DNA of 64,000 nucleotides. Source: Apostichopus japonicus. Its lineage: Eukaryota; Echinodermata; Holothuroidea; Aspidochirotida; Stichopodidae. Location of the stretch: NCBI RefSeq assembly GCF_037975245.1, contig NC_092562.1, positions 17,869,521-17,933,520 on the forward strand, written 5' to 3'. Below are positions 35,858 to 49,727 of this stretch, piece after piece (position 1 is the first letter of the stretch; each line of letters starts with the position of its first letter). Under the pieces are notes generated by a model, which worked only from the letters and a program-made list of their open reading frames with translations, made no database searches and was not told the DNA's origin. A program made the position numbers and the translations under genes.

Positions 35858-36200
35858 TGTGTCTCAAATTACTCTAAAAAATAAGTAAAAGTGGTTTTAG
35901 ATCTTTTATTACTCACTCATTTAGAAATTGTTTGCAGTCTGAAATACCAGGTGTAAAGAAACAACCAAAACACATAAATATTAATTTTACCTCAAAGATT
36001 ATTATTCAATATAACTCAATGTAATAATGCTGATATTTAAAGTCAAATCCCTTATAGAGACAAAACTAAGAGTTAAATTTAAAAAAAAAAATTGGATAAT
36101 ATGTGGAGTCACAATTCTTCCATCATCAGCCATCGTCAATACACTTCAGAACGGAAGATGGAAAAACAAAAAAAAGCCGATCTGATTTGCGGTTGAGTTG

Positions 36201-36206
36201 TTTATT
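36201..36206 (-). promoter_or_regulatory. Candidate polyadenylation signal of EIF2D
   Basis: TTTATT on the plus strand is AATAAA on the EIF2D strand, about 12 nt after the TGA stop. If used, the 3' UTR would be only about 30-40 nt. Confidence 0.5.
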
Positions 36207-36217
36207 TGTTGTTAAGG

Positions 36218-39200
36218 TCACCTCTTCTTACTCTTAGGTGCTAAGTCCAAACCTTGTACGAACCTTCTTGGAATCTCGTACTCTTCTGTGAATGCAGAAA
36301 GGAAAGAGTAACAATTCGTTTGCGAGCATCTTCACTCGCACTAGTCAAAGAAGTCAAAGTTCTGTCTCCATGGTAACGTCTCTCACACACATACAAAACA
36401 CATACATACAAAACATACCTTGAGCAGTCTTTTGCTATGGTTTGTAATAGCTTATTTACCTCAAGAAGGTTACATTACACATCCCAAACATGTATTTATG
36501 CTACACCTTACCTCCCCCCCCCCTTTCAATACATTATTCTTTAAGAGGGATGGATACTTTGGTGTTTGAAGTTCATTGCTTTAATAACAAAAGTGCTGTA
36601 ACAGTAGGTCAAGAGTCAAAGCTGATGCCATGTTTTATGCAGGAAATATTTAATTTTTTTAGTTGCTGGTAAGCAGCAGAGTAGAAGATGTTATCATAGC
36701 AATTGAATCAAAAATGATTTTGTTTTTCCTGACAAATATGTACGATCCTTCGTCCACAGACGGAAAACAACATTTCTACAAAAAGAATTGCATTTCTAGA
36801 ACAATGATTGCCAAACGAACATTCCAAAAATGTCACATTTTCAAGGATAATATATTTCAAATCCAAAAGTAAAACTACTGAATATTTTCTGCCATAATGA
36901 CATCACAAACTACAATATGTACTGTATTGCCATCCACCTCTTAGTGTATTAGAGAATATTACAGCTAGTTTGTCAAAATAGGTTAGAATCAATCGACCAT
37001 ATCTTGAGTTCAGAACAAGATATTGGGTTTTCAGCAAACAAGATAGAATAGTTCTCTCTTTACGATAGATGTTACATTCTTTACCGCCAAAATATCCCTT
37101 ATGCCCTTTATGGAAAGGCCGACCTTCACGGCAAAAAAATGTTTGACTACATATGCTATTTGCAGACTGAGAGTGGATGAAAAAAATCAACAGTATAAGT
37201 ATGATGCTGGACCTCACCCAATAACAGCTTGCTCAAATAGTTGATTTGGTTGCCCTGAACTCTGACCTCCTGGCCAGACTTTTGACCGTGTCCTTGGGAG
37301 ATGGTTGCACTGGCCGCGACCCCTATCTGTAGCCGATGGGCAAAATCTTTTATATCAATACCATACGGATCGAGATTCTGGATGACCGTCATCTGTGAAA
37401 AGGGAATGAGGAAGGGAGAAGTCAGAGGAAATGGTAAATTAAAAGAAAGTTGGAAATAATTAATGAATTGTGATCATGGCTATACTGGAGTGATCGGAAA
37501 CTATATGTGTGGTGTGCCATCACCTACCACAGAACTACAGGAGTGTGGTCTGATACAGCGGGAACCATCTCATGGAGAATTCATGTGAGGTCCAATAAGG
37601 GATGGGAAGGGAACTGAACCCTCCTCACATTCCTTGGATATTTTTTACGTAAAGATAGCTTTCTTGGTAACATTCAGAGATAACAATAATCACCACCACA
37701 ACCTTATATGATTCTGAAGACTCCAAATTCTAATGCTGTTTGTCCCCTGAACAACCAGTTGTACTGAACATCTGTAAAATGTTGTACAATGTTAAGAGAC
37801 ATGCCTTTTGTTCTTCCATACATTCTAGAGGAAAGATGAAAGAGAAACAATGTTTATTCCTACCAACTTGTTGCCAGCTTTTCTCTCTATTTTCAGACTT
37901 ATTGGTTTCAGTTTGCCTTTGATGACTGGTCTATTGGAAGCCTGTTCTGAAGGTAACATCTGGTAGCCAGAACTCATTTTAGCAAAACACCTGATGATGG
38001 AATACCCAAAGACACAAAAAAAGTGAGAAATAAATAAATAATAAATAAAGGATTAAGAGCAATATTTTCAGAGAAATACACCCGCTGGTCAGTTATTACG
38101 AAGCCCTGGTATAATTTTAAGTACTACTGGGCATGCTACTACAATATTAAAACCAGGAGGTACAACGATCAGCAAAAATTATCAGTGAAAGAACCCTGTA
38201 AATAGAACTTTACATGCATAACCATCTGACAGTACTATTTATAGAATAGATATGGAAACTGAAGGTCAAAGGTCAGAAAATAGATGTATAATTGAATTAG
38301 AATGTATTGACCTGTCTGTCTGTCATACCTTGTAAACACCTGATCCCAAGGTAAATGAGTTATGTAACCTTCTGACTTATCCATGATCGCATCATGTAAA
38401 TGAGGGTCAAGGATCACCTGACTGGGGAATAAACACAATGAGATAATTACTTAACACTTACATTTGTGAATATAATATAATTTCAGGAGAAACTCAATTT
38501 CTTACAATTTCAATGAGACAGTAGGGAAAAAATAGGTTTTTATCAACACCATATCATAATATAATCTGTAAATAAGTACTAGGTTTCTTTACGAGTGGCA
38601 ACTAGCAATAAGTCTTTAGACAACTTTACCTAATCCAAACCCTATAAGGGCTATCTACAAAGATATCTTGAACATTCTTGAGAAATTTTTGCAACCAACA
38701 AAATTGATTTGAATAAATAATTAGTGAGACAAATAACTTCAAATTCACTTTGAAGGTAACCCAATCCTCAATATTACATTCTAGTATTAATTTCCAGCAT
38801 CTGGTCTCTAGAATTTGGTGACTTAATTGATTGCATTATCAGTTCTACAGTGTAAACTGTGTTGAAAAATAATATAATATTTCTCTTTGTACTATTTTAT
38901 GCTTGTAAGTAAGTAATTATGAGAGATAATCAGTAAACTTACCTTCTGTTCAGTGGATCAACCAACTCATTTCTTTTTACGTATTCTGTCACAGCAGATC
39001 TAACTTCTTCTGCCTTCATCCACGAACCTTTCCTGAATAAATACAAAAAAGGAGAAGAAAACATCAAGTATGGAACACTTTCATTTGTACAATTTTCTTG
39101 CCCAGTCAATGGTATCTTCACCAGTCTACTTTCACCGATGTGTTAGACTCCGCCCCCCCACCCCATTCTCAGAGAAAGCCAAAAAAGTTATCCCACTCTC

Positions 39201-42200
39201 CCTCCCAACTACCTCCTTGTCATATTTAAGCTTTGGCAACACACCTTGTTTGCAGGTTTAACCGATTATGTAGCAATTATCATAAAATACTAAAGAGTAT
39301 CCAAATGCTTGCATCTTATTTATTTTAATATTCTTACATTCCTTAGTATAGAAACTATCCGGTCAGGGAAACCACTAATCCTTCAACTAAATTCCCCACC
39401 CCCCTTCCCCTTCCCAACCCCTCTACTAATTGTAGAGTACTGTAAACAGAAAGGTAACTAATTCTCATTCAGGCAAAAGAGTCACCCCTGCACTGAACCC
39501 CCCCCCTCCATCCTTCCTCACCCTCAGACTACTAACTGTAAATTACTGTATACAGAAGGGTAACTGATGTTTATGCAAAGTACTGACTAATTGTGCCATC
39601 TGGGGAAAACTTCTTCGACTGTGTAAAGTATATTGCTCAAGTAACTGGAGGAGCAGAGGTGGAATACTGTTAATGGCTGAAAACCAGATACATCAGTATT
39701 CCAGAGACGCATTCCTGGCCACAGCGATACTCTTCGGTAAGAAAGCAAGATTGTGCAGCCAGACATGGTAGGAAATGTGGAAGGACCATTCACCTGTATC
39801 CCATTGGTTCAAGAACACGGGCCATGGCTGAGGTTACGCTGTACATCTGGTGTAACGTGCCTTGCCAACTACCTTTGGTGTCATTGCTAGCCTCCTGGGG
39901 TATATGAAACTTTCTTTCCTCCTTCACATCTTCCGAAAAGACATTTTCAGGAATTTGAAATTCTAGCAAGCTATTGGTAGAGACACGAAGATAAAAGGAA
40001 CAAGATGTGTGAATAGCTAAATTATCTCTCATCTTAACAGGTTGAAAGGGATTTGAATGAAAAATTCAGTAAAATTAAATCGATATCAATGGATGACCTG
40101 TTAGCCTGGTGACATTCCTGTTAGCCTTGTGACATTTCTGTTAGCCTTGTGACATTTCTGTGAGTCTTGAGACATTCCTGTGACTTTGTGACATTCCTGT
40201 GAGTCTCCAAATTTGAGATAAAATGTTGAATTGAAACCCACCAGGCATGTAAGTTGTAATCCGTAAGCCCTTACGGGCTTCTCCCACATTTGGGGTCCCT
40301 AAAACATTGTAAAAAAATAACTGTTGATTATTATTATTATTATTGCAACATTCCTGTGAGTCTTGAGGCATTCCTGAGAGTCTTGAGACATTCCTGTGAC
40401 TGTGTAACATTCATATGCATCTTGCCACTGCTATGAGTTTGTGACATTCATGTGGGGAGTGGTGACATTCATGTGAATTTTGTTATTGTCAGGCACATGC
40501 TTATCTAGAAAAATATTTTAAAGTATGTTTAATTAACGACGATGCCTCAGGGGTTTCATCATGTCATTGACATAAAGTGAAACCCCCACGGTTCACAAGT
40601 GACAGATAACCAGCAAACATATCTCAGGTTCTATTCTTTGTCTGTTGCAAACCGTGGTGAGTTATTAATTCCGGATGGTGATAAATGAAAAACTTAAACA
40701 GTTAAAAAATAAATAAATCTTTTTATCTAGAGTACATTCTTCAGCAAATGAAAGTGAGCAGTTAAAACTTAAAGAAAATGTGACGTTTACTATTTGCTAT
40801 ATATCAGTTTTGCTAGTTTAAAAAAAAATTGAAAAGAAAAAAGGTACAAACACAAAAATAATAAAATAATAGTAACCAACAATCATTGGCAAACAAGTAC
40901 TTACTCGTTGTGTCTACGATCAAAGTTTACAAGACTGTCAACACCTCTGGACGTTTCTTTAACTTCAATCAAGCCTTTACTTTCTGCGTACCCTAGAAAC
41001 TTGTTCAACTTTTTGTAACTAGACTTTTTAACATCTAAGTTCATCGATGGTGGACTGTATTAAGAAAAAAAGAAAACAGATAAAGATAAATGAGAAAGAG
41101 TAATATTTTATACTTTAGCAACTTTTAGGGTGATTTTTGTGGGAAAAAAATTGCAATTGTTGACAACTTTGAACCCTTTATAGCAGAGGCAAGGGATGAA
41201 TCATGATTCGTTTCTGGTCACTGATCATAATGAGGTACTAGGTCATATCAAGGTATTGCTGTTATAGGTTAACTTACCAAACAGATCTCATGTGTGTTCT
41301 GTATAAGATGATGGTGGTCATCGGTAAATCCGATGCTTTCACTTTTGTCTTCAGACTATGAAGGAGGCATTGATAGAACAAAGCATCCATTTGTTCTGGA
41401 AGTAAAATAAAAACAATGGAACTTATGCGGGGATTGGATTTTGGTTACTCATGAGCTGTTTACTGATAAACACTTGTCCGGTTGGCTACAGTTCACCCTG
41501 TGTCATTATTGCCATCTTAAAAGCAAATCCCTCTGGTTGTATTTTTGTATGCCAAAAATAGCATAGATACAAATTGTGGTTGAGTTGAGATGAGCCCAGT
41601 TAGGGTGGGCTGAAGTAGGCTGGAGTAGGCTGAGGTAGGCTGGAATAGGCTGAGGTAGGCTGAGGTAGGCTGGAGTGGGCTGGAGTAGGCTGGGGTAGGC
41701 TGAGGTGGGCTGAGGTGGGCTGAGGTAGGCTGAGGTGAGTTCAAGTTTTTTTATTCTTCCATGGTTTCTAAGTTCAAGTTCAAAGTGATTACTCATAGGC
41801 AAGTTATACAGAAAACAATCATAAGTACATTTACCTTCAACCTGACATGGTGGGCATGAACAATCCATATGAGAGGCAATCCTCCTGTCACATTACACAT
41901 TAAATACAATAATTCTTTGTGTAGAAGATAACAGCTGCTCCACATTAATTAGTTGATGATACATACTCAGAATTATAATCAACAACAAAAAAGTGACGAA
42001 AAAAAAGTCAACATTAGTTAGACAAACAAAAAGAATACATAAATAAATAAACAACCTTCCAGCATAGGCATTGAAAAGTGTCTTCACATCATTGTTCGAG
42101 ACAGCAAACATTGCAAATGTTATGAGGTATCAAGAAGATTAACAATAGCATAAGTCAAAACTTATGAAGAATATCTTCCCTGATGACATCACAGATCACT

Positions 42201-45200
42201 CACTGTGAGGAACTTCCTGAAGTAGGGAAAAGTTTAACATATATATACATTCAATAAACCATACCTCCAGTTAGGGACAAGATATCAAGTCAGGCATTAA
42301 AAATCCTGAATATTTTTCATTTTTAATATAAGTTTCACATAATCTGCCACCAGAAGATCCCTCTATTAGCCTTTTAACATGCAGATATCACACCACTAAA
42401 ACTGTTAGTGACACCATAATGGAAATTTCATTTAATAATTGATATTAATATTTACCGACTGGTGATAAGGATTCTCCTTCTTCTTCCTCTCCATTTTCTG
42501 CATCCTTAGCTAGCTGTTCTGCATTCTCCAATGCCTCCTCCTGAGTGGCCACTCTATTCTCCAAGGATAGAGAATCCAGTTTAAGTTCCCCAGACTCTTC
42601 CTTCTCTGCCAAATTGTCAGTTAGAGATGCTTCTGGACTCTCGGTTGACTCTTGGCTTTTGAGATCTCCTGGTGGAATGTGAGGCGGGGTAGACTTATCT
42701 CCCGCTTCCCTATAAAAGATAGGATTTTATACAAAACAAAAGTCAATGCAATGTGCTGGTCTTCCGGTCATCTCCTACTATTTTTTTTTTTTTTTTTGTG
42801 AAATAGGTTAGAAATATGATTTAAAGGAAATGTGGTATGGTAAAATTTCCCACTTCCTTGTGGGATGGATTAATGAACAAGATGAAAATGCATAATGAAA
42901 GTGGGGGTGGAAGGTGGAAGTGCTGGGTTTACCCCTTGCACACAAAAAAGGCTGTGGCAACCCTTACCTATGTCCATTTTACCCATGAGAACACATGTGA
43001 AAAAACCTACACTTCTGGAACCAACTTCACACTTAAACTTGAATGTTCAATAACATGAATGTTCAAAAACTGGAATGTTCAATAACATGTTAAAATGTAT
43101 GGATAACCTGTGACAAAGTTTGAAAAAGTGTGTGTTTATATCTGTAGTAAGCCCAATGGGTTTCTACTCAAGGAAACATGCAGTAAAAAATTGTTTGAAA
43201 ATTCTGTGTCACACAATAAGTCTGCAATTTCTGGGGCAAGTTCACACCTAGTCATGCATTGGATATTTTGTCACAGTCTGTTGGAGATTTTTGTGTCGGC
43301 CAGTGTTATGGTCTTTCCACACTTTTTCTTACAAAAAGAAAAAAAAAAGGAGTAATAATATTAGGGAAAGGGTGAAAACTTGCATTCTTGTGTCAGTTTT
43401 CACCAAAGATATGTATTTCCATGCCAAAATAAATTATATGATTCGATGCGATAGTCAAAAAATTGCCACATCCAAATTTGAAACGAGTAACATGCCTTCT
43501 TTCCTCACTCATTGCAGACTTTGTGGATGAAACAATAAAGTAAAATGCAAACTTGAGGAGACTTTTCTTCTACCTCCTTTTAGAACTGGACACAAAAACC
43601 CCACTCAAAGTAACTGCAAGTCAGGAGAGGGGGAAGCGAGGTGAGGGGAGGAAGGAGAGTGGGAGTGGAGGGAAGGGGATGAGGGGGGGTCTAATGTATC
43701 TCTCACTGCCATCTGAAATGGATAACGATACATGAAGTATACATAAAGTAGTTACTTGTGACAAATTGAAAACTCTGAGATTCCAAGTCAGGATTTGTAT
43801 AAATATATACATATGGAACAAGAAACGTACCACAAATGATCTCCGAAACAGTGTTTGACAAGAACCCCTTTGCCTTTCATTCCACAGCTGGTCATGTCAC
43901 CGCTTGCCATCGACGTGCTCCCCACAGCCATGGCTGCGGCATTGCCTTCCAGATTCACCGCACATGGACGATTTCTCACAAATTCGGGCAGTCCGGTATC
44001 CGGAACCACCACTCCAGGTAACATTAGATCTATGAGTTGAAAACAAAATTATGCTTTTTGTAGGATTCTCGGAATTAAAAAAATACTCACAACATTTGTC
44101 ATGTTTAGTTTTTTCCATGATGGAGAAAGTACACACAGAAAATAAGGTTAATTGTATATAAATATTCAAAAGAGAATAGTAGAAACTCGGGGCTTAATAT
44201 GACAGAACACGACTTGGATGAGAAAAGAAGCAGAAGACCTAGAAATGCTTCTAACTATCTATACATTGATATCTGCTATCACGAAGAAGTGTGTTTGTGA
44301 ATTCTGAGGTTTAGCAGAACATCCTGGAGAGTTTAATTTAATGCTCAAATTGTGTGTATAGTGTTTACAGAAGTTTTTTTAATCTCTGAATTTTGTCTCA
44401 TATAGAGTATCATGGATCCTGTGTACAAACCTGCTATACATCTTTGCGTTTGTATAGCAACTTTGCTCATATTGTGTAGCATATTGCAATGCAAAACTGG
44501 ATAAGTTTATTCACTGGACTTCACAAAATTATATGAATCTGTTGTGGCATTGGTGCAACACACTTACAATATATATTTGATCAAGTGTATTTGAAAGTTA
44601 CACGTACTGCTAATAGAATCAATTCTTTGGGATGTGAGTCCAGCATGTCAACAGTATTTTAAGTATTAAACAACAAATACAACAATGAACATCAGTGTAA
44701 ACATTTCCCACAAATGTTGTCCCTAACCTAGAGAAACAAAAGTATTTTATATCAGTCAGAATTCAAATTATCTTCAAGGCTTCAACGAAAACATTAAAAT
44801 CCCTAAAATTTCAATTGAATGACTGATGTAAAACCTCCATTAGCATATTTGACGAGCCATACTTGATTCATGTCAATGGAAGGGTTTGCGTGGTCATTTT
44901 GAGCACCTTGCACAATCTAGAGGGTGATAAGATTTGCAAGATAGAAAACAAGACATTAAACCACTCAGGCGCGTAGCCAAGGGCGCGAAGGGCGCAGCCG
45001 CCTCCCCTTGAGCATATTTTTATTTTTTTATTTTATGTTTTTAGGATATCGCTAGTAATTTCAAAAGAGAAAATGCTGAGATGACTTACAAGGCCTGGGA
45101 AGTGCCATTTCCAGCAATCTGGGAGGCATTTTCAGCCAAAATTTTCTTGTACGCTTCGCGCCAACCATGGTGGCTCTACGCTTAGATAGTTAACAATGCC

Positions 45201-47019
45201 GTAACTACGGCTCTGATAGTTTGCCAACATTTTCGCCCCTTCCTTGGCAAATTCCTGGCTACGCACCTGAAACCACTAGCATTACATTAATCTCTTTTCA
45301 TCACAGATCCACAAAATGAGGATATGAGGTTACATCTTTGAACTTGTGAATGAGAACTCTTACAATATGACAATTACAATTTCTAACTAATTTCTAACTA
45401 AGCATCTACACTATAAAGTAGAGTTTCTGGTGGTATCACTTGGGGAATCTAGCCTTACTCAGAAAGTATTTTATTTTTTATTTGTAAACTTCAAATGCGT
45501 CAAATTGAATGTACATGCTGCATTCTGTTTGGACATTACAGCCTTAATACTGTCATATTTCTAAGTTAACAGTACTTAGTGTATGACTGTTGCTCTTCTG
45601 TGAGAAAACACTTTCCAAATCTATTACTCACCTGCCCCTTTGGCTAACTTTTCAAAGACTGGCGGCCACGTGCTCAACGATGGAACTAGATCAGGCAGTG
45701 ACCAGAGGATGTACACTGGTAACAGAAAAACACATACATACATGTGATGAAAAAAGTGAAGAGTATATGCCAAGGAGAGGTTGAAAGTGGAGGGTAATCG
45801 GACAAGAGGGAGCCGTGGCGGGTGGGTGGCTGGAAGGGTGGGTGGGGGAAGGTCGGGGATTATTTGATAATGCTGAGGGGTAGAGGTGGATCCATGCAGT
45901 GGGCCTTGGAGGGAACAGAGAAGCAATATCTGGGCACGATGAAGTAACACGACCCAGACAGAGATGATTGAAATTAACAACAATAAGCTGTCTATTCAGA
46001 GAATAAGTTCCACTGAATTAAACCTTGTAGTTCTACCTACATTGCCAATAGTTTGGTATAGATCTAGATCTGATCAATTATACAACATTCTCCCTTTTTT
46101 CAGTTGAACCTGCTTGCAGTAAGGTAGGTATGCATAATATGTAGATTTAATTGATACTGCTGCTACAAAAGACAAAGCAAAATATTCTAACGTCAACAGA
46201 AGATATTCACCAGTAGGATAGAGTCGCTCGTTACACTCGAAAAAGAGAGGTTGAGATTCGAGGAGGTAAACCAGAATGTCTTCGCCTGAATGCGTGGTGA
46301 GCTTCATCACGTTGACAGTCATTTTGTTTGGAAGAATATCAGCCATGACTTCGGGAGTCAGGACCGGAAAGCATTCTGAAAGTCTTCCTTTCAAGTGGCG
46401 TCTAAAAGAGAAAAGTATTTTTTCGTTATCTTTCATCAATGGCGAGTGAATTTTTCGCCACTTGTTTCAATCATCTTGTGGGGCCTCTACTTATATGTTG
46501 ACAGCAAAGAACATTCAGAGGTAAAAAACAATGTTTGTATTTAAAAGCAGCATTTGGGTTCATTTTGATAACCTTTTTTTGATGCCATGCCACACCAATG
46601 TCTCATTGCAGATTAGGTAATTAGTTTGACTATCGGAGTGTCATATAATGAAGTACAAGTGGTGAATATTTATATCTTCCAATCTCCATATATGTACGTG
46701 TACATGATGGTGACTTCAAGCAGTACGTAATATCAAAATAATTAAAATAAAAGAAAAGAAAGAGAAGAAAAGTATAATTGTAAATATTAAATGATATCCA
46801 ATCCACAGATGAGGTGATAATATCATTTCCATTTTTTGCAGTATTAGAGTCCAATATTAGAGTCCCCAATTATAGACACACACAATAAACAGAGGAAAAA
46901 GAGACAGCCACACCAAAGAAAACAACATGAAAACCATATTAGTTAATATCTTAAATACAGTACCTGTCAGAGCCCCTCATGTTGGTATTTGACTTCACAT
47001 GAAACGGTTTTCGAAACAT
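36218..47019 (-). CDS. EIF2D: Eukaryotic translation initiation factor 2D (ligatin)
   Basis: eIF2D delivers tRNA to the 40S P site without GTP and removes deacylated tRNA and mRNA from recycled 40S subunits, in the cytosol. Thirteen coding exons in reading order: 46964-47019, 46211-46401, 45632-45715, 43831-44029, 42456-42709, 41278-41395, 40905-41054, 39794-39970, 38943-39032, 38329-38421, 37864-37990, 37218-37392, 36218-36285. Phases join to 1782 nt, 593 residues (human 584). The start MFRKPFHVKSNTNMRGSDRR matches the human N-terminus. The PUA region (about 85-177) has LWSLPDLVPSLSTWP and GDHLW. An acidic linker (178-261) is followed by a winged helix with DVKKSSYKKLNKFL, a SWIB/MDM2-like region (about 375-470, THLPWDQVFTR) and a SUI1 domain (about 490-575) containing VIQNLDPYGID. 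The C-terminus ends in a basic tail. A noncoding 5' exon is likely because an acceptor lies at 47056. Confidence 0.96.
40098..40470. repeat. GTGACATTCCTGT minisatellite in EIF2D intron 7
   Basis: Roughly 20-bp units, GTGACATTCCTGTGAGTCTT and variants (TTAGCCTTGTGACATT), repeat from 40098 and again from 40348, interrupted by a retroposon tail at 40206-40344. Confidence 0.9.
40206..40344 (+). mobile_element. LINE-like 3' end with ATT tail inserted in a minisatellite
   Basis: The segment contains the hairpin GTAAGCCCTTACGGGCTTCT and then a TGTAAAAAAATAA stretch, ending in an ATT microsatellite. This is the usual shape of a non-LTR retrotransposon 3' terminus. CATTCCTGTGAGTC occurs on both sides, either as target duplication or as minisatellite unit. 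The LINE remnant at 58157-59268 has an analogous AAGCC/GGCTT hairpin near its 3' end. Confidence 0.6.
41601..41740. repeat. 10-bp minisatellite, 14 units, EIF2D intron 5
   Basis: Fourteen consecutive 10-mers of the form TGAGGTAGGC or TGGAGTAGGC keep exact 10-bp register. The reverse strand is translatable as Pro/Ser/Tyr repeats, which makes spurious open frames. Confidence 0.96.
44966..45269. mobile_element. hAT-like miniature element, EIF2D intron 3
   Basis: The ends CAGGCGCGTAGCCA and the inverse of its right end (CAGGTGCGTAGCCAGG) match closely. The flanks AAACCACT at 44958-44965 and 45270-45277 are a perfect 8-bp target duplication. The 304-bp interior contains the shared module (GAAGTGCCATTTCC, then CTTGTACGC and CCAACCATGGTGG). 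It has no coding capacity. Confidence 0.92.
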
Positions 47020-47054
47020 TTTGGTGAAGTATTCGTTGAGTGTCTTAATTTCAA

Positions 47055-47056
47055 TC
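47055..47056 (-). other. Probable 5' UTR splice acceptor of EIF2D
   Basis: On the minus strand TTTAGTTCACAG ends at 47056, 36 nt upstream of the EIF2D start codon, with pyrimidine-rich sequence before it. It implies a noncoding first exon somewhere to the right, which I could not locate. Confidence 0.45.
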
Positions 47057-49727
47057 TGTGAACTAAACAGTAATTAGGATTTAAAAATAAATTAATTTAA
47101 AAAAATTTCATGCAGTATTTCAATTCAAACTGGTCATACTACATATAAATGCATGACTGAGTCCTCCTGTGTCATATTTGTGATTGTTTTAAGTATCCAG
47201 ATTGGCAGTGAGCCATCATCTCTACCTAATGATAGGAAATTCATTACATATATAAATGTTTAAAACCTGATAGCTGAGAGAAACTGATCTACTATTATGC
47301 TAGTTGTAAGTTATACATAATGGAATAAATTCAATTCACTTCTCAGGGTAATTTGAATCAATCTTAAAATAAGTTTAATTTAATTTTACATGAATTTATT
47401 ACCATGGAGCCAAACATAGTCACACAATGCTTGAACTTTTTTTTAATAAATACTACTGCACTATATGCTTGCATTGCTTATAAAGCCATGACCACATAGC
47501 CAATTGTAGCATTCTTGTGTCAGTTTTCACCTGTCATGCATTTTCATACAAAAGAAAACACTGATGTTTCCACATCCAAATTAGAAATGAGAGACACACC
47601 TTTTTTCATAACTCAATGTGGACTTGATTAAAAAATACAACGTTAATGCAAACCTACGGAGACTTACAATATACTGTTTGATACACCTGATTTAATTGAC
47701 CTAACATTATGTCAGAGATTTTTAAGTTATATGTGCACTAATTCAATTCACAATACATCTAAAGGTTACTGATAATGTGTTCACCCATTTGACTGAACTT
47801 CTTTTTTTTCAAGAAAAACAAAGTCTACTACAAGTATTAAATTCTCACTCATGCACCATGACCACGCAGCAAACGCTGACAGTGTAGTCACACAAGAAAC
47901 TTCCTCCGGACTTTTGTGATCATATGATGTATGTGAAGGCTAATGTGTAAGTCCTCAAAATGGGACAAACTAAAACGAATGACAGTGGACAGCGAATGAC
48001 AACGAATGACAACGAAGGACAGTGTTGAGTGGAGAGATAGAATGATTAACGGAGTGGAGTAAATGCGGTTATCAGTTTTCTGCGTAAAAATGATTTGAGG
48101 AAAATTGCATGTTACGTGGTTGCAGGGTTTTTGTGTAATTTACGGATAGAAACCACAGGGAAAGTTTTTGTGTGAGAATGCTCTTGAGTGCTGTGCTTTT
48201 TACCTCTGTAGATTTATATATAACTGAAGCCGTTTCAAGATTATAGTATTGTAAGTTTCTAACAATTAATATCGGAAAAATGACGTTAAATTTACTTTCT
48301 AAAATCTAACTGACAATTTCGCTTAATATAAGGTGCGTTTTAATCTTGTCCGTACTATACTAGATCTAGATACCCATGAAGTCTGAACTGTGATATCCGG
48401 TTGAAGCAAATGTCTGTGCTGGCATTACTGTCATTCGTTTTAGTCAACGCATTTTTTTAGTGTGTAAAACATATTGTCATTCGTTATGTGTACCCCAAAT
48501 TTTGTCATTCGTTTTAGTAACACCCCTCAAAATGCTTACCCCATCAAATGACTGTGTAGCTGACTACCAGTACAAGGCTGTAACAGAGGTCAAGACTGCT
48601 TTACAGTTGCAGTGTATATTTCTGTTATGTGCAGTAGTGTTGCATACCAACTTGCTAATATGGAATGTAAGCATTACATAGTAGGAGTAAATTGAGCCGT
48701 GATGTAAGTGTAACTTCAGAATCAAATTCAGTCATAGTGCAATATGGAAATAGGCTAGGCCTAGGCTAAGTATGTTATGGTATTATAACAAAGTAGGTGT
48801 ACTTGATAGACATGGACCACCTAGACTAGTCCTTTTAATTTGATATTCGTCTTTAAATGTTAACAATTTTCACGTCATGCGAACCTTCTTACGATAGCTG
48901 TCTTCTGTGTGGAAAGGTTGTTTCTACGACTCTACTAACTTCCTGAGAGTACAAAGATATTCTTACTGTACTGTAGTGTTACCGCAAAGTATTAAATATC
49001 ATTGGAACCGATTCCGCAAAACCTATGTCACGTTGCCAATTACGCAATCGGAGTGAAACCCATGTCAGTTTTTTGACTATTATTTAATTCAAGAATATGC
49101 TATATTGGCAGGCTAGAGGACTTAATTTTCAGTTCCGAGGTTTGCCGTTATCCTGCAATCAGCTTTTATGGATCAGATATGGGCAGTGGGGGAAATCCAC
49201 TTAGTTTTACGGGAAATCATGACATTTGTTATGCAGCGCTAATAATAGCGGAACATTTACCTTTAGTTAGCTTATATTCGTTCAGATGTTAAATATCAAA
49301 CCCCAAATGTATAGCGGTTGGAATTTGCACAATAATCACTATGTATTTTGGGGGTTAGAAAATTGTAAATCGCGTTCATGATTGTGAAAGACAGGGCAGT
49401 GACAGGCTTGTATGATGGTCGCTCATGTCCAAAAGTTGAACACATGTTTTGCTATTAACCTATTAACATTCTTCCTCGCTGCGATAGGCCTATTCGAGTG
49501 TCTGATTGAATATTATATAATGTCGGAGAATAATATGCCAGTGAAAAGACATGTCCTCCTGAAAGGTATTTTTAAAACACCGTGTCAGCAAACTTAGAAT
49601 CCACCGACCAAACTTTTGAGTCAATATTGAATAACCTTAAGGGTATATCTCCTTCCGAGGAGGCTCAATGTACTGAATACTATTGAATGTTGTGTGAGGT
49701 TAAAAGGGGGTGTAAAGTCCCCAACAC
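47057..49727. other. EIF2D 5' intron or upstream region, no exon recognised
   Basis: Apart from the transposon at 47962-48525, this is AT-rich sequence without supported exons. The EIF2D promoter and first exon may lie here but show no clear signature. Confidence 0.5.
47962..48525. mobile_element. Non-autonomous DNA transposon, GGG-end family copy 2
   Basis: Same family and orientation as 26273-26908, with extended near-identity and small deletions. The GGG ends share ACTAAAACGAATGACA. The flanks CTCAAAAT (47954-47961 and 48526-48533) form a perfect 8-bp target duplication. Length is 564 bp with no transposase. Confidence 0.92.

Larger units (their letters stand above)
34426..36217. other. 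Convergent 3' intergenic region of PRPF38A and EIF2D
   Basis: This holds the 3' UTRs of both genes. PRPF38A has a candidate polyadenylation signal at 34701-34706, and EIF2D has one just past its stop. The middle contains a G-run at 35631 and a 35-bp minisatellite. No coding sequence is seen. Confidence 0.7.

Noticed and set aside
40098-40470. CRISPR-like array
   Set aside because: Units are irregular, lack unique spacers and sit in an animal intron; it is a minisatellite.
41506-41868. Open frame with Pro/Ser/Tyr repeats on the minus strand
   Set aside because: It is a translation of the 10-bp minisatellite at 41601-41740 in an EIF2D intron; no splice or coding evidence.
45624-45983. 119-codon minus-strand frame
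   Set aside because: Only 45632-45715 is coding, as EIF2D exon 3; the rest is intron read through its splice signals.
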